From positions 62,214,268 through 62,278,267 of the forward strand of contig CM038218.1 of NCBI GenBank assembly GCA_021442155.1: a stretch of DNA of 64,000 nt, read 5' to 3'. This document shows, piece by piece, positions 1 through 12,503 of this stretch. A program made the position numbers and the translations under genes. Every line of letters begins with the position of its first letter. Position 1 is the first letter of the stretch. This stretch comes from Cymbidium sinense. Its lineage: Eukaryota > Streptophyta > Magnoliopsida > Asparagales > Orchidaceae. Below the pieces are notes generated by a model. The model was not told the origin of the DNA and made no database searches. It saw only the letters and a program-made list of their open reading frames with translations.

Positions 1-26
1 ATAAATCAAGAACTTAGGGGAGGTTG

Positions 27-585
27 ACAACCATCGATGGGAGATGTATTTTGATAGTGCGGCTTCCTTTCATAAAGGAGAAGCACCATGATCTACTCCT
101 CCATAAAAGGCAGGGGTAGGAATAGTTCTCTTAACTCCATACCGTGATGTGATGAGATTCTCATACTATCTCTCCAATCCCTGCACCAATAATGAAGCCA
201 AGTATGAGGCTTTGATTGTCGGTCTAGAGTTAGCCATTACAGTGTGTGTCAAGAGCATCAACATCTATGGGGATTATCAATTGGTCATCAACCAGATTGT
301 CAGGTCCTACAAGGTCCTAAAACCTAAGCTTCATCACTACCACAAGTACACCATGAAGTTGTTGGCCCAAATCCCTGAAGTCACCATCTATAAGATTCCC
401 CAAGTAGAGAACGTAGTATCAGATGCTTTGGCCAAACTCGCTAAAGAATTGACATGTTCGAAAGATGAGTCCATTCCAATAAGGGTCCAAAATAGACAAG
501 TTATATCCCTTATTGATGCTAAACTTGTCAAGAGACTTTCTCTTGAAGGGGAGATTGTCATTGCCAACAAAGATAAGGACCTGCA
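27..585 (+). pseudogene. Tat-type additional RNase H domain (pseudogene)
   Basis: In a functional element this domain removes RNA from RNA-DNA hybrids during reverse transcription. The reading frame can be followed from a WEMYFDSAA segment (first acidic residue at 53-55), through NNEAKYEAL (Glu at 194-196) and YGDYQLV (Asp at 272-274), to VSDALAKLA (Asp at 422-424), so the D-E-D-D catalytic set is still visible. Two in-frame stops lie between the first Asp and the Glu (near 90-110). The remaining open stretch from 149 carries the rest of the domain and a linker, then shifts frame near 590-640 where integrase begins. No role for the host is implied. Confidence 0.75.
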
Positions 586-1779
586 TTGGAGGCAACCGTT
601 TATAGATTACTTGAACACTGGAAAACCACCTCAAGAGAAATCATAAGCCCATCAGATGAAACAGAGAGCTCTCTCCTATGCATCATGGATGGCACCCTGT
701 ACCAACAGTCTTTCGATCAAATGTGGTTACACTGTTTAGCCAAACATGAAGCCCGTAGGATTGTGACAAAGGTACATTCAGGTCTATGTAGAGCGCATCA
801 ATCTTGTTTGAAGATGAAAGCAAAGATCAAGAGACTAGGATACTACTAGCCTTCGATGATTACAGATTGCATGGATGTATCTAGAAGATGTCATCAGTGC
901 CAGGTGCACGAAGTGGTCCTACATTAACCACCCAACTTTCTACATCCCACCTTGGCCTCATGACCATTTGAGTGTTGGGGTACCGACATTGTGGGTCCTA
1001 TCAATCCTTCTTCTAAGGGTCAGGCTCATTCTTAGCTACCACCACTACTTTTCTAAGTGAGAGGCAATCCCACTAGATAGAGGTCATCCGATGTGCCTCA
1101 ATTTTTCAGGAACCATATCGTATATAGGTTCGGGGTGCCTCGATGAATTACATTTGATAATGGTACTGCATTCAAAAGCACCAAGATTAACAACTTTGCC
1201 AGAAGATATGGTATAGATTGGAGATACTCCACCATCTACTACCCTAGAGCAAATGGCCTAGCAGAAGCATTCAATAAAACTCTCATCCATATACTAAAGA
1301 AGACACTTGACGACAAGCTGGCAAAGGGCAAGTTGGTTGAAGCTTGCATATACATATAACTCCAACTCAATCTACCCTATTCTCCTTAGTGTATGGGTCT
1401 AAAGATATTCTACCTCTAGTAGTTCAACTCCCATCACTAAGGATAGTATTGGGTAGCAAGATCACTACAGAGTAGAATGCAAAGTTGCAGTTAGAAGAGT
1501 TCAAAAGTTTGCAGGAGAGATGGCTATGGGCGTGCCAGAACCTCAAGTTGTATAAGGCCAAAATGATTCAAGATCAAAATAAGCTGGTCCGCCCTAGGAC
1601 TTTTCAAGTAGGAGAACTTGTATTAGTCCTAAGGAGACCAATTCGATGAGGCAAGTTTGAACCCACTTGGGAAGGCCCTTTCATAGAAAAGGCCTACCAA
1701 GGAGATCATCGCCATGGATAAAGGGGAACACTCGATGCTTCCAATTAATGGGCTCTATTTGAAGAAATATTACCCATAA
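586..1779 (+). pseudogene. Ty3/gypsy integrase (pseudogene)
   Basis: Integrase would insert the cDNA copy into the chromosome. Visible in order: a zinc-binding region (HSGLCRAHQS near 775, and C-x2-C near 888-899); a catalytic core with Asp in TDIVGP (985-987), Asp in FDNGTAF (1156-1158) and Glu in GLAEAFNKTL (1264-1266), the last two 35 residues apart, which is the DD35E signature; and a C-terminal part with VRPRTFQVGELVL, WEGPF and a final LPINGLYLKKYYP before a stop near 1779. The parts fall in different frames with several stops, so it is broken. The C-terminal motifs match Tat-lineage integrases and no chromodomain is visible. Confidence 0.8.
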
Positions 1780-2289
1780 AACATGTTTGAAAATAATTAT
1801 CATCAAAAGAATAAAAATTTCATTCCAATTCATCAAAATCTTCTCTTCTTTTGAAGCATTATTTACTTGTCTTGCGAATCTGCCATGACATGTTTAGGAT
1901 AGGTGTAAGAGAACCCAAGAGGCATCCTATCCCTCTTTCACAACATGAACACAATCAAACATAATTTCCTCGGTGCTACTAGAATGTGAGAGAACTCAAG
2001 GCATCTATTTTGACTAGCAACTAAGTTAAGAGAACAAGATCTTTCTTCGGGAATCTCCATTCATGGCACCATTTCATCAAATTCCCAAAGTGTGTTTAGG
2101 GTAGGTGTGAGAGAACCCAAGCAGCATCCTATTCTCTTTAACACAAGCACAAAAATAAACACAAATCTTTTATCTCAAGCCATTTTTGATGCGGGAGCAA
2201 GCCCCTTATGGCACTCACTCATTAGCTGCTCTAGGTCGGGCTGACATGCTACCTTGTTAGTCTGTCACCCCAGTGGTCACTTGTTTAGA
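1780..2289. other. Start of the noncoding 3' region of the Tat element
   Basis: No open frame. It holds two direct copies, about 198 bp apart (near 1890 and 2090), of a segment reading GTAAGAGAACCCAAG or GTGAGAGAACCCAAG followed by GCATCCTAT. They are probably the first units of the tandem-repeat region that follows. Confidence 0.5.
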
Positions 2290-4440
2290 AGATGTGAGCC
2301 CCTGCGCTTTCTTCTTGACTTGACCATTGTAAACCAACGAGCGTCTTTTTAGTTTGGTAGGCTTCACTGCCCAGCCAATAAGGTACCTCATGTTGATTTT
2401 GTTTAAGAAGATGTGAGTCTTCGCGCTTTCTTCTTGAACTAATCATCGTGTACTAACTAGGTTGAGTATATTTGAGATTTAAGATAAGTCCCCTAGAGGC
2501 TTCTTTCCTAGTGACTACTCTTGAGTTGATGTAAGTCCTCTAGTGGCATTCACACAGTAGTCACCCTAAGTCGGATAGCACTTGTCGAGCTGAAGACAGA
2601 CCATCCCAACAATTAGTTTCACTATAAGAGGATGTGAGTCCCCGTGCTTTCTTCCTAGGCTGATTATTGTAAACTAACAGGTACATTAGGTTGGTTGATG
2701 TTCTCTATACTGACAGTGACTCACCTGGTGGATACACCACTCTTGGCAGATGTGAGTTCTCACACTTTCTCCTTGAGTTTCACCAATACCTATGCATATC
2801 TTCGTGGTTTTGGATCAAGCTCTTAGCGCCTCCTCTGTGGACACTCTATTTTGATCACATCCTTACACCCCATTTAGACACTGGGTTACTTTTGGATTGG
2901 ATAGTCCCTCTTCCTAGTAGCCACCTATGGTTAGAGAGAATTTATTCAATAATGCATTCTCCATTGGTTCAAGAACGAGATAAGTATAGATATAAGCTTT
3001 CATGATCCCTTGCAAACCAATAGGGTCCATAATAAACAAACAAAATAAATAAATAAAAATATTCACTTGTGGATTAGGAATTCAAGTCCCCTAAAGGGCC
3101 CCTTTTTCTAAGTAGGCATCATATCTTTAGGGCAGTGTTAGCAAAACTCCCTATAGGAATTGTCTAACTACCTCAGTTGAGATAAGTCCCCAGGTCAGCA
3201 CTCTCTCCGTAGTCACCCTTAAGTCGGGTTCAATCTATTTTGCCACAAGCAGGTTACCCCGATAGTCATTTCACTTTGGAAGATGTAAGCCTACGACACA
3301 TTCTTTCTAGCATAACTTTCACAAATCGACGGGCAGCCTAGGTTAGGTTTGATTTGTTACCCAAAGCAACTGATCACCCTAGTGGTCTTTTATAGTAAAA
3401 GATGTGAGTCCCCATGCTTTCTTCCCCTAAATTGACCATTGCAAATCGAAAGGCACTCCTTTAGTTGGATAGTTCTCCCCTCGGTCGAGAAGCTACTACC
3501 TTTGGGTTAGTAAATCTGAGATAGGTCTAGGCTGATATAAGATCCTTCTTAGTGTGATCCCTCACAAACCAACAGAATCCATCAACAATAACTAAAAAAT
3601 GAAATTGATCTTGACTATCTTTGAGCATGTCCCTTAGTGGCATTCACTCAATAGTCAGCCCTAGGTTGGGTTCAATTTGTTGTGCACACAATCGATCACC
3701 CCAGTGGTTCCTTATTTTGGAAGATGTGAGTCCCCACGCTTTCTTCTTAAACTTGACCATTGCAAACTGAAAGGCAATCCTTTTGGTGGGATAGTCCTAC
3801 TATATGGTTGGTAGACTACCCCTTTGGATTGGTAAATTTGAGTTAGCCTAAGGTCCATGGCCCCTACTCAGTGTAGTCCATCGTAAACCGATGGGATCCA
3901 TAAAAAATAATTAAAAAATGAAATTAATCTTAACTATATTTGAGCTGATTTTAAGTCCCCTAGCGACATTCACTCAATATTCAGCCCTAGGTTGGGTTTG
4001 ATTTATTGAGCAAGTAACTGATCACCCCAGTGGTTCCTTATTTTGGAAGATGTGAGTCCTCACACTTTCTTCTTAAACTTGGCCATTACAAACCGAAAGG
4101 CAATCCTTTTGGTTGGATAGTCCTACTATGTGGTTGGTAGGCTATCCCTTTGGATTGGTAAGTCTGTGTTAGACCAAGGCCTTCATAGGCCCTACTTAGT
4201 GCAATCCATCGCAAACCGATGGGATCCATCAAAAATAATTAAAAAATGAAATTAATCTTAACTATCTTTGAGCTAATTTAAGTCCCCTAATGGCTTTCAC
4301 TCAATAGTCAGCCTTAGGTTTGGTTCAATCTGTTGTCTCGCCAATGGATCACCCGAGCAACTGATCCTTACTTTAGAGGATGTAAGTCTCCTATGCTTTC
4401 TTCCTAGTACAACTGATGCACATCGAAAGGAAATCCCTTT
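2290..4440 (+). repeat. Degenerate ~325-bp tandem repeat between pol and the 3' end
   Basis: The marker GATGTGAGTCC...GCTTTCTTC recurs at about 2291, 2410, 2631, 2749, 3285, 3397, 3720, 4046 and 4377. The last four are spaced about 323, 326 and 331 bp apart and share further blocks in the same order: CACTCAATAGTCAGCCCTAG, then GATCACCCCAGTGGT, then AAACCGATGGGATCC. The earlier units are partial or deleted. Tandem repeats at this place are typical of Tat/Ogre elements. The 104-residue open frame at 2691-3005 is inside the repeat and is not considered a gene. Confidence 0.75.
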
Positions 4441-5138
4441 GGTTGGCTAGTCCTACTACGTGTTTGGTATACTATCCCTTTGGATTGGTAAATCTAAGTT
4501 AGGCCTAGGCCTACACCACCCCTACTCAGTTCGATCCATCGCAAACCAACAGGGTCCATCTCAAAATTCAAAAAAATTCAAAAATCAGAAACAAACTCAA
4601 CCCTCCTCCCTCAGTGGAGTCAAACTAAACAAACAAAATAAATCCAATCAACCTCCCTCAGTGGAGTCAAATCAAAATAATCAAATCAATCAAATCAATC
4701 TGCTTCTCCTATTGAGATGCAAATCTTTCTAGTTCCCCCAGTGGATCTCAAATTTTAATCCCTCAGCAGATTTCACAACCTCTTCTCCCTAGTGGATGAC
4801 TTGAACTTGCTCCCCTAGTGGAGAACTCACTTTTTCATCTCTAGTATAACACCAACAATTTCTCCTAAGTGAGACTCAAATCAAATCAAACCTCTCATCC
4901 CCTGGTGGATGACTTGAACCTATTTCCCTAGTGGAAGGTTCACATACCCTATCCCTAGTGGATTCCGCTTTCACTATCTTATGTCTTTGACATCAGTAGA
5001 GTCACATTGCACTAAGCTCTTGATTCCTTCTACACCTTGGGTTAGGAGTAGATCATTTCTGTTAATGCTTATGATCGTTCAGTGTTGTTGATTGCCTGCC
5101 ACCAATACATGCGATGCCTTGTCACACACCTCTAGCCC
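4441..5138. repeat. Short CCCTAGTGGA-type repeats and unique 3' tail
   Basis: From about 4600 to 4990, variants of CCCTCAGTGGAGTCAAA and CCCTAGTGGATGACTTGAAC recur every 40-60 bp, mixed with CAAATCAA runs. After 4990 there is ordinary unique-looking sequence up to the family A start near 5139. No gene and no polypurine tract were found. Confidence 0.55.
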
Positions 5139-5339
5139 TTTGTTGACCTTATTTTTAAGATGAGCTCTCAACCTCTCCATCTTAGACATAGGACTCCTCT
5201 TAGACACTAAGAGTTCCTTAGTCTTAAAACACTTCTAGTTATTAGGTGAACATTCAACCTAACCCTAGAGACTTAGAAGAGTTAGCCATAGGAATAGGTC
5301 ATGCCTTAAGGGTGTTAGGAAAACTTGCCTACCTTTTAG

Positions 5340-5990
5340 ATTGAACCAAATCCTCTCTTCCTTCAAGTCAAACTCCAAATCCAAATCAACTTCAAACTTC
5401 AAATCTAAATTAATTTCAAACTCAAAACCAAATTCAAATCAACTTCAAACTCAAATCAATTCCAACTTAATTGATTTTTCTCAAATCTTAAATCAATTCC
5501 AATGGATTTTCTCAAATCGTGAATCAATTCTAAATGATTGACATCCATGATTGAATTCCAAATTCAAAAATCCTTCCTAAGCCATTTTGATTTCATCTTA
5601 TGGACTTAGCTCAAATCAAATCCAAACCAAATCAAATTCAAAAGATTTTCTCATAACCCATTTATATTCTCATTTCTATTCACAAATATAAATAAAAATA
5701 AATTTAATTACCCAAAACCAAATTCAAAACTCAAATTCAAATTCAATCAAAATTCAACCTAAACTCTTTCAAGTCAAATTCTTGAACTTAGCCAGATCAA
5801 TCTCAAATCGATTCAAAGCCTTGGATTTTCTTCATGATTCAATCAATCCTTCAATCATGAAACCAAATATAAACATAAACTTCAATCATCAAACCAAAAT
5901 TAAATTCAAAAATCAAACCCAAATCAAACTCATGTTCACCCTTTAAACTTGAAATTATCAAATGAATTAAAACCCATTTGACTTCCAACC
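5340..5990. repeat. CAAATTCAAA-type low-complexity stretch of family A
   Basis: This stretch is almost entirely variants of AAATCAAATTCAAA and TCAACTTCAAAC. The matching part of copy 6 is at about 23690-24170. The small open frame at 5341-5541 encodes only an Asn/Ser/Lys-rich low-complexity peptide and is not a gene. Confidence 0.7.
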
Positions 5991-6039
5991 ACTTGCAAAT
6001 GGATTTATATTTTAATCATAAGTCTATATGTAAGTTCAA

Positions 6040-6950
6040 CCAAACTTGAATCAAGCCTTGATCAAGTCCATTGACCCACTTAGGCTCACTTGACCCAAAG
6101 TGACCTAAAGTTCCCTTTTGATCCAAATTCTAATCCTACCCAAATTGGATTGAACTTAGCCTATCTAAGCCTCACATTGTGAGCAACAATCATCATAAGA
6201 TGATCAATCACTCAAATTGGGTCAAACCAAGTCAAACCTAGCCTTTGACTAAGTCAACATTTGACCCAAATGAAACTTAAACTAGCCAAAATCTACCATA
6301 GGCCAAATTGATTGAAACCATTGATCAAAACCAATTTATGATTAATGTTTGAACTTGACCAAGTCATCATTTGAGCCTAACCTAGCCCAATTGGCCACTT
6401 GACCCAAGTTGACCCAAGTTGACCTAAAAAATCAAAATGTGTCAAAACTTAATCTAAGATAAATTGATTGAAAATAATGGGTCAAGTTCATTCTAAATCA
6501 CTTGTTGAACTTGACCAAAGCCTCAATTGGCCAACTAGACCCAACCTAGCCCAATTGACCATCAACCCAAATTGACCTAAAAGATCAAATCAAGCCAAAA
6601 TCAAACCAACTCAAATTGACTGAAACTGAAGCCTCCAAAATATTTCAAATGATCAACCAAACCTTAACCAACCCATGACCTAACCTAATGAGGTGAAATG
6701 GGTCAAATTGGTCAACTTGACCCATTTGACCTAAATGAATTCAAATGAACCAAAACCAACTATAAATCAAATTAAACCAAACCAATCATACCAAAACACT
6801 TCAAATGGTCATATGAACATGACCCAACCCTTGGTTTGACCCAATTTGACCAATTAGTCAACTTGACCCAAGTTGACCTATTTTGACCTAAATGGGTCAA
6901 CATGAGCCAAATGATATCAAATCAACTCCAAATTCATTGAAATTTGGCCC
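6040..6950 (+). repeat. TTGACC (W-box-like) array of family A, copy 1
   Basis: A degenerate short repeat built on TTGACCCAA and GGTCAA. I count about thirty TTGAC cores on the two strands between 6060 and 6900, for example three in a row around 6400-6425 and a cluster at 6835-6900. TTGAC followed by C or T is the established WRKY binding core (W-box). Matching arrays lie at 24170-24990 and, inverted, at 19020-19800. Confidence 0.75.
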
Positions 6951-9900
6951 AACCTAATTTCCAATTATCCAAATCAAATCAAAGCCAAATGACCATTTTA
7001 CCCCTAGGTCAAGGGGTAACCTATGACCAATTCAACTTGGAATTTGGTCAAATCCTTTTCATGGTCACTTGGCACCCTCTTAGTGGACAAAATGGACACT
7101 AATGAGAGTGGGCACATGACCCAATGGGTTTGGGTTTTCCTTGACCCAACCCATGGTCAAACCGACCACCCAATGGGAAATTCTCCATATGGAATCACTC
7201 CCACACTCATTTATCACATGGGAAACTCCTCCACTACTTTCCTCTACCAAAACTGAACCATGTGAAGCTTCTAATAGCCTAACAAACCCAATCAATATGA
7301 TCAATTTGATCAAAATGGAAGGATAGCTCACGACCGTCTGATCCTTATAGGGGGAGATATATTCCCCGTAATTCCACTTCATTTCACATCACTTGCACTC
7401 GATTGAGCCCTAGGAACTCAGAGGAAGCATTGCCAAGCTCTCCCAACCATCCTCAGGCTCTTTCCAATGCTCCATTTTTAATTTTGCCTAAACTGAAAAT
7501 AAGGGAGGTGAGTGAGAAATCTACCTTGCTCAATTCACAGCTAAACTCCAATTGCTCTTACAAGCACCATCAGAGGACCCAATTGAGCTCACCCAAATCA
7601 AATCCCAAGCAATCAAGCCATGGGAAGGAGGAGCTAAACCAAATCCATAAGCCTTTGAAGAGGAGTTTGGACAATAGGAGGATCCACTTGATCTCAAGTC
7701 TTCAAACCTTCAACAGGGCTTCATCTCTACTAGACAAAGCTACATCGACAGTTGGCAGTGCTGATGATAGCCTCGGGCAAGGTATGCCTTAAAATCGAGC
7801 ATAAGATAGATTTTATTTGGTCATTTGTGAAGAGAAGGGTTGTGAAGAGAAGGGTGATCCCAATTGAAATTGACCATTGGATGTTCTTCCCCACACCTTT
7901 TGATGGTGTGTGTTAAATCCCTACTCAATCCGAGCTCAAGTGAGCTCGGATCAAATCTTGGAGGATGGATGGCCTCTATCCCCCGTAGGCGAGAGCAGGG
8001 ATGAATCATGGACTGTCCATCCTGCATGTTTTGGAAGGATGGTCCAGATTAATCTGATTAGATCCATTATTTTAATCCCTTCAGATCCACAGGTTTGATC
8101 CTGACCATCCGATCTTTGATCAGACAGTCCAAGGAGAAAACATGTAGTGCCACCGGCTGACTGTGCCACCAATTTGACAACTTAAATAACCAATCTCATC
8201 GCGCCATGTGGAAAACGTACGTCGTGTTAACGGTCCACATGGTGCCATTGGGATTAGTTATATAATTAAGGAATTTAATGATCTAATAATTACAGAAACT
8301 TTAAAAATACATCACTAAATGTAGAAAATAAAATAAATACAAATTTAACTTCATTTTAAAGATAATTCAAAGGGGAATAATATAAAATTAATTTTAATTG
8401 ATTTTGAACAGTGACATTTTCTTAATTTGAGTTTTATTGGGGATGTAATTATGTTAATCACTCTTTAATTATTTCAATAATTAATTCCAAACTCCTTAGG
8501 GTTAATTAGTGGGATGACCTCTGCCTCTCATGATTTTCTTAGAATTTATTATTCGATTAGTTTAGGTAGTTGTCTGTTTCATCTCTAATCACCCCCTTAA
8601 TCAATTAAATGATTAATAAACCTATTAAATGATGATAAAGTCATTAATTAAATTTGTTAATCATTTTGGAACAATGGATAGACTTAGTGAATGAGATTAG
8701 GATGCCTTTTCCAAATCTTTTCCCCTAAGTCTATTTCATTTGAATGAAAACTTAATTAATTTAAAAATTGACTAATGATTTAATCATCTCATTAAATAGC
8801 TTAATTAACCAAACTCAAAATCAAAAATTAATTTAGAAACTTAATCACTTAATTAACCATTTCTTTGGTAGATATTTAGGTGTTCAATAACCTAAGCAAG
8901 CTTAAGGAAATCAAGCCCAACCTATATGTGTGGAAAAGATTATGAAAGTACTTAATTAAACCCCTTAGCTTAATTAATCAATAATTGTAAGCCAATTACA
9001 TTAGGTCCTTTCTTTCTTAGGGTGTATTGCTGATTTAAATTCAATGTGGTTGCATATCATATGTTGGCTCACAATTATTTAAATAATTATGTTAAGGAGG
9101 TGTAGGTAAGGGGTAATTAATGACCTTAATTTACACCTTAACCTAAACAAAACATAGAAGCAATCTAATTGTTCTAAAAATTAAACTAAAATAACACACA
9201 CATGTGAGAGATGGGTTAGGACCAACAAACCTTTTCACATTTCCTAAAATCAAATCAAACTCAAAACAAAACTAAAAATTTGTTTAAATAATTTTGATTC
9301 ACTTTAAATGATCTTATTCCATAGGATTATCTTTAAGAATTAATTAGGGTGAATGAAGTTACATGCTTGCATCACTTTATTTCTTTCTTAGCATGCTAAA
9401 TGTTATTTGTCATATGAAATTATGGATTCATGTCTTTTGAAAAATCAAATTAAAATGAAATGTTTCCTTTATGTCAAATTGCATGCTTTGATTAAAGTAA
9501 GAATATGAATGCCTATTGCCACTATTAAATCCAAAATTATTTTCAAAACTCATAAATCAAAAATTACAAATGAAAGTTATGCTACTTATAATTATTTATA
9601 AGCTTGCATATGAGTATAATATAAGATGTGCATTATAAGACTTTTCCTTCTCTTCTCTTTTACATACTTTTGAATAGGATTTGCAAAGTGTATAGTTCTT
9701 TTGGACCTTAACAAAATGGATTTAAGTAAGGATTTGTAAAGTGTGTAAAAGAATCTCTCTTTTTCTACTTAACAAAATCATGCATTATGAAGCATCCAAA
9801 TTTTCTTAAGCAACATCTATTAGCATTCATCATTAAGGTGTGCTAAGCATTTCCATTTGAATGTATAGATATGCTTAGGATTCATCCATATGCATGTTAT

Positions 9901-10716
9901 ACATGTTGGAATGAAATAAAGTGTTGTGTATTTTGTGACGGTAGTTCACTTCAATTAATCTTAAAATGCCTTTCTTATTTGAATAGGTTTATTTAGGGAA
10001 AATCTAAACTTAGGATTAATTAAAATACATAATAAAACATTCACTAAACAAAAATCAATAATGAATCTACCTTAGAAATTACTTAAGGTAGGGAGAAAAG
10101 AGAAGTTCTCTTCTCTTTTCCTCTCTTTACAACACTTAGTAATTAAATGTAGGATCATTCAAACCAAATCAAATCATGAAATAAAATCAATCAAATCAAC
10201 TAAATCACTTAAATGAAATCACCCTCTAAGTTGAACCCTTTCACACTTAGAAAACTCTAACTTTAAAGCCTAGCTAAGACATGCCACATAAGCCTTAAAT
10301 GGCACACATATTAGGCTAAGTCACCATTTTTAGTCCTATGTTAGGGCGGTGTATGGTTTGATGCCTGATTTTATTTTGTGATGTAATATTTTAGTCTGGA
10401 TGTTAGGGTGCATGTGTGTATACTAAATGGTAAGGTGATCTTAGTCTGAGCATTATCTTCTACAGGGGATTGTACTTAAAATATGTTATAATATAAATAT
10501 AAAATATTTTTGCTATGCAGGTCATTATACCCCTAAGCATAATCTAAAAATAGGCCAAGTGGACTTAGTTATTCATCTGTGGGGTGCTAAGTCCAATTTA
10601 TGCATATACATGCTTGGGATTGTGTCATTTGTTTGGCTAATCTCTATTTTGCAGGTTTTAGTTAGATTTACTTTTTTCCATTTTCATGTAATTTCATAAT
10701 TAAGATTTGGAATGAT
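6951..10716. other. Remaining noncoding body of family A copy 1
   Basis: No credible gene. From 7000 to 8270 there is mixed sequence with CACTTGGCACCCTC (7066), several GATCCGAT/GATCGGA-type stretches (7900-8120) and CGCGCCATGTGG (8200). From 8280 to 9950 it is very AT-rich with TTAATTA motifs. From 9940 to 10710 come blocks shared with the other copies: TAAACTTAGGATTAATTAA, TTAAAGCCTAGCTAAGAC, and CCCCTAAGCATAATC. Open frames of 60-129 codons at 7023-8172 have no recognisable motif and are not conserved in the other copies. Confidence 0.6.
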
Positions 10717-12440
10717 TGTTATGGAGGATTAGGATGAACAATGGTCATAAGATTATGTCTTATGTACCATGTGAAGCCTTTGGAGTAATCACATTCCAAC
10801 CAACCAAAAGAAGAAAGAAGAAATAAGAAAGAAAAAAGAAGAAATAAGAAATAAGAAAAGAAGAAAAGAATAAAGAAAAAATGAAGAATGAAGAATGAAG
10901 ACCCCCATAACATGAATTCCTTCTTGATTATAATTAATTCATTTGTAATCTGGGTTGTATAAGGGTAGAGCTCGGCTACCCAATTTATTTATGGGTTTGT
11001 GCGGTGGAACCCGACCACAAAGGCCTCTTATTATTTTGCACTAACTTTATAAATTATTTGATGTTTGTTTAACTTTTGCATTAAGATAGCATATTTTCCT
11101 AGTTTCTTCCTTGCTTTGATGAATGGCTTAGATGCGCTTAGGCTCTTAGGAAAAATAAATTTTCTATCCAATTAATCAATTCAATTTAAAAATAAACAAC
11201 TCATAACCTCATCTAAAGCCTAGGTTGTAAACCAAGATAAAAGATTTAGTAACCCCTTAGCTGGATGTTGTATGTTCACATCATGTATGAAAAGCATCTT
11301 GTTTCACTCTTGTTATGGGGCTTCCACCTTTGTCAGGGAACTTGACTTGACCTTTGAGAGCCATGGTAGAAACACACCTCCTTTCTTGCTGATTTTGGCC
11401 CATAATATAATTTCTCATGCATTAGGCATATGAATCCTATAGGCTGTGTCAATTGTCCAAAAAAATAAAAATAAAACATAAAAAAAATTTTGTATTAAAT
11501 TTAAGTCATTAATCATCTCTACATGATCTAGTCTCTTAGGGAGTGTATTTAAGGACTTAATATTTTTCTAAATAAATAACAACCTAGCTATCTTGCAAAA
11601 GCATATGACTTGCCTACATGTATTTAAAATTATAGGAGTTAGTTGGCGGCCACCCCCAGGTGGTTGTAAGTTCAACAGTCGGGTGGTTTATCCTCTCTTG
11701 TGGAGCTAAACTAGATACCTATTTTTTCCTCAGATTTAGGTCATACTTTGGCCCTCGCCAAAGCTCCCTAGATTTAGGTTCAGAGGTTGCTACTTCCCTT
11801 TGCAGGAAATGAGCATAAATCCTCACCTCTTAGACATTTCCACGATCTTGTGTTATGGAATTGTAAGCCTTAGATTTCTAACAAAAACTCTACTCAAACA
11901 AATAAATCATCTCAATTTCAAAAATATAAAGTCCAACTATAAGATAATTTGGGATACTTACTGGGCCTCCTAATATCATAAGCATCCCTTACTTATCTTC
12001 CTTTGGCTTAGATAATAACTCCCTCCTCTTGATCAATCCCACTTGATCTTCTAAAAATAAACTAATTGATTAATAGTCCTATCTTCAAAATTTTTGGAGA
12101 CAATGATCATTATCTTAATCAAGAGTATTCTTAAGAAATCTCATTCCTTAGAATGTAATTAACTATGGGGGCCTGCCTCCATAGGGAACTTAATAAACTT
12201 GATTTAAAATAAACCCTGCTTTACGTTTCTATGTAAAGTAGGGAAAGAATCTCTGCTATATTTTAAAGACCCATAGTCATTAGGAGTCCTTATTAAGGTG
12301 ATTAGGTCCATTATAGGATGGTGACTTCTATCTCTCGAGATAGTACATCATTCCTCAATGCCATACCCAATCACCCTAATAAGAACATCTGCGGATCTAC
12401 GTGATGTCCAACACAAAAAGTGTTTGGTTTTATTTTTTTC
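10717..12440 (+). mobile_element. LTR-like terminal segment of family A, first of two in tandem
   Basis: Starts TGTTATGGAGG and is repeated almost entire at 12504-14254. The matching start TGTTATGGGGG at 12504 follows unrelated sequence, so this is a real boundary. About 240 bp in is a TATA-like box with a short stem-loop. The rest has no reading frame and ends near a GGATCTACGTGATGTCC block followed by A-rich sequence. TG start, internal TATA and no coding capacity fit an LTR of about 1.7 kb. However, no primer-binding site or polypurine tract was found at its edges. Confidence 0.5.
10957..10981 (+). promoter_or_regulatory. TATA-like box and GGGTAG/CTACCC stem-loop
   Basis: GTATAAGG is followed directly by GGGTAG-AGCTCGG-CTACCC, a 6-bp perfect stem with a 7-base loop. 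The same pairing of TATA box and stem recurs at 12729-12751 and, inverted, near 15195-15220. In the copy near 29770 the stem is partly mutated. It is a plausible retroelement promoter with a structured transcript start. Confidence 0.4.
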
Positions 12441-12503
12441 TTAATTTATTTTTCACTCTTCAGAAAGAATAGATGATGAATTGAAAATAATTTTACCACA
12501 AAA

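Larger units (their letters stand above)
1..5138 (+). mobile_element. 3' part of a decayed Tat-lineage Ty3/gypsy LTR retrotransposon
   Basis: The window opens inside pol. An RNase H domain is followed directly by integrase and then by several kilobases of noncoding, tandem-repeat-rich DNA. An RNase H with the NNEA(E/K)YEAL and GD-QLV signatures lying directly before integrase, plus repeats between pol and the 3' LTR, is the known layout of the Tat lineage (Ogre/Retand-like). Stops and frameshifts throughout show the copy is dead. Reverse transcriptase and gag would lie left of the window. No clear polypurine tract is seen before 5139, so the end of the internal region is uncertain. Confidence 0.75.
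5139..12440 (+). mobile_element. Family A repeat, copy 1 (near full length)
   Basis: This is one of two near-complete copies of a large noncoding repeat; the other is 23486-31245. Both open with TGTTGACCT, a block containing CTTAGACA...CACTTCTAG, and the same CTTAGAGACTTAG-like region. Both then run in the same order through a CAAATCAA-rich stretch, a TTGACC array, an ACTTGGCACCCTC block, a TTAATTA-rich stretch, a CCTAAGCATAATC block and a TATA-bearing LTR-like segment, ending near GTGTCC...CA. No protein domain is visible. It directly follows the Tat 3' region, so it may be that element's 3' tail plus LTR. It is too diverged to be recent. Confidence 0.6.

Noticed and set aside
5100..5140. 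Polypurine tract before family A copy 1
   Set aside because: The 40 bp before 5139 are pyrimidine-rich (CACACACCTCTAGCCC), so a standard LTR start is not shown there.
7403..7792. 129-codon open frame
   Set aside because: Ser/Asn/Leu-rich, no motif, lies within family A and is not kept in copies 3 and 6.
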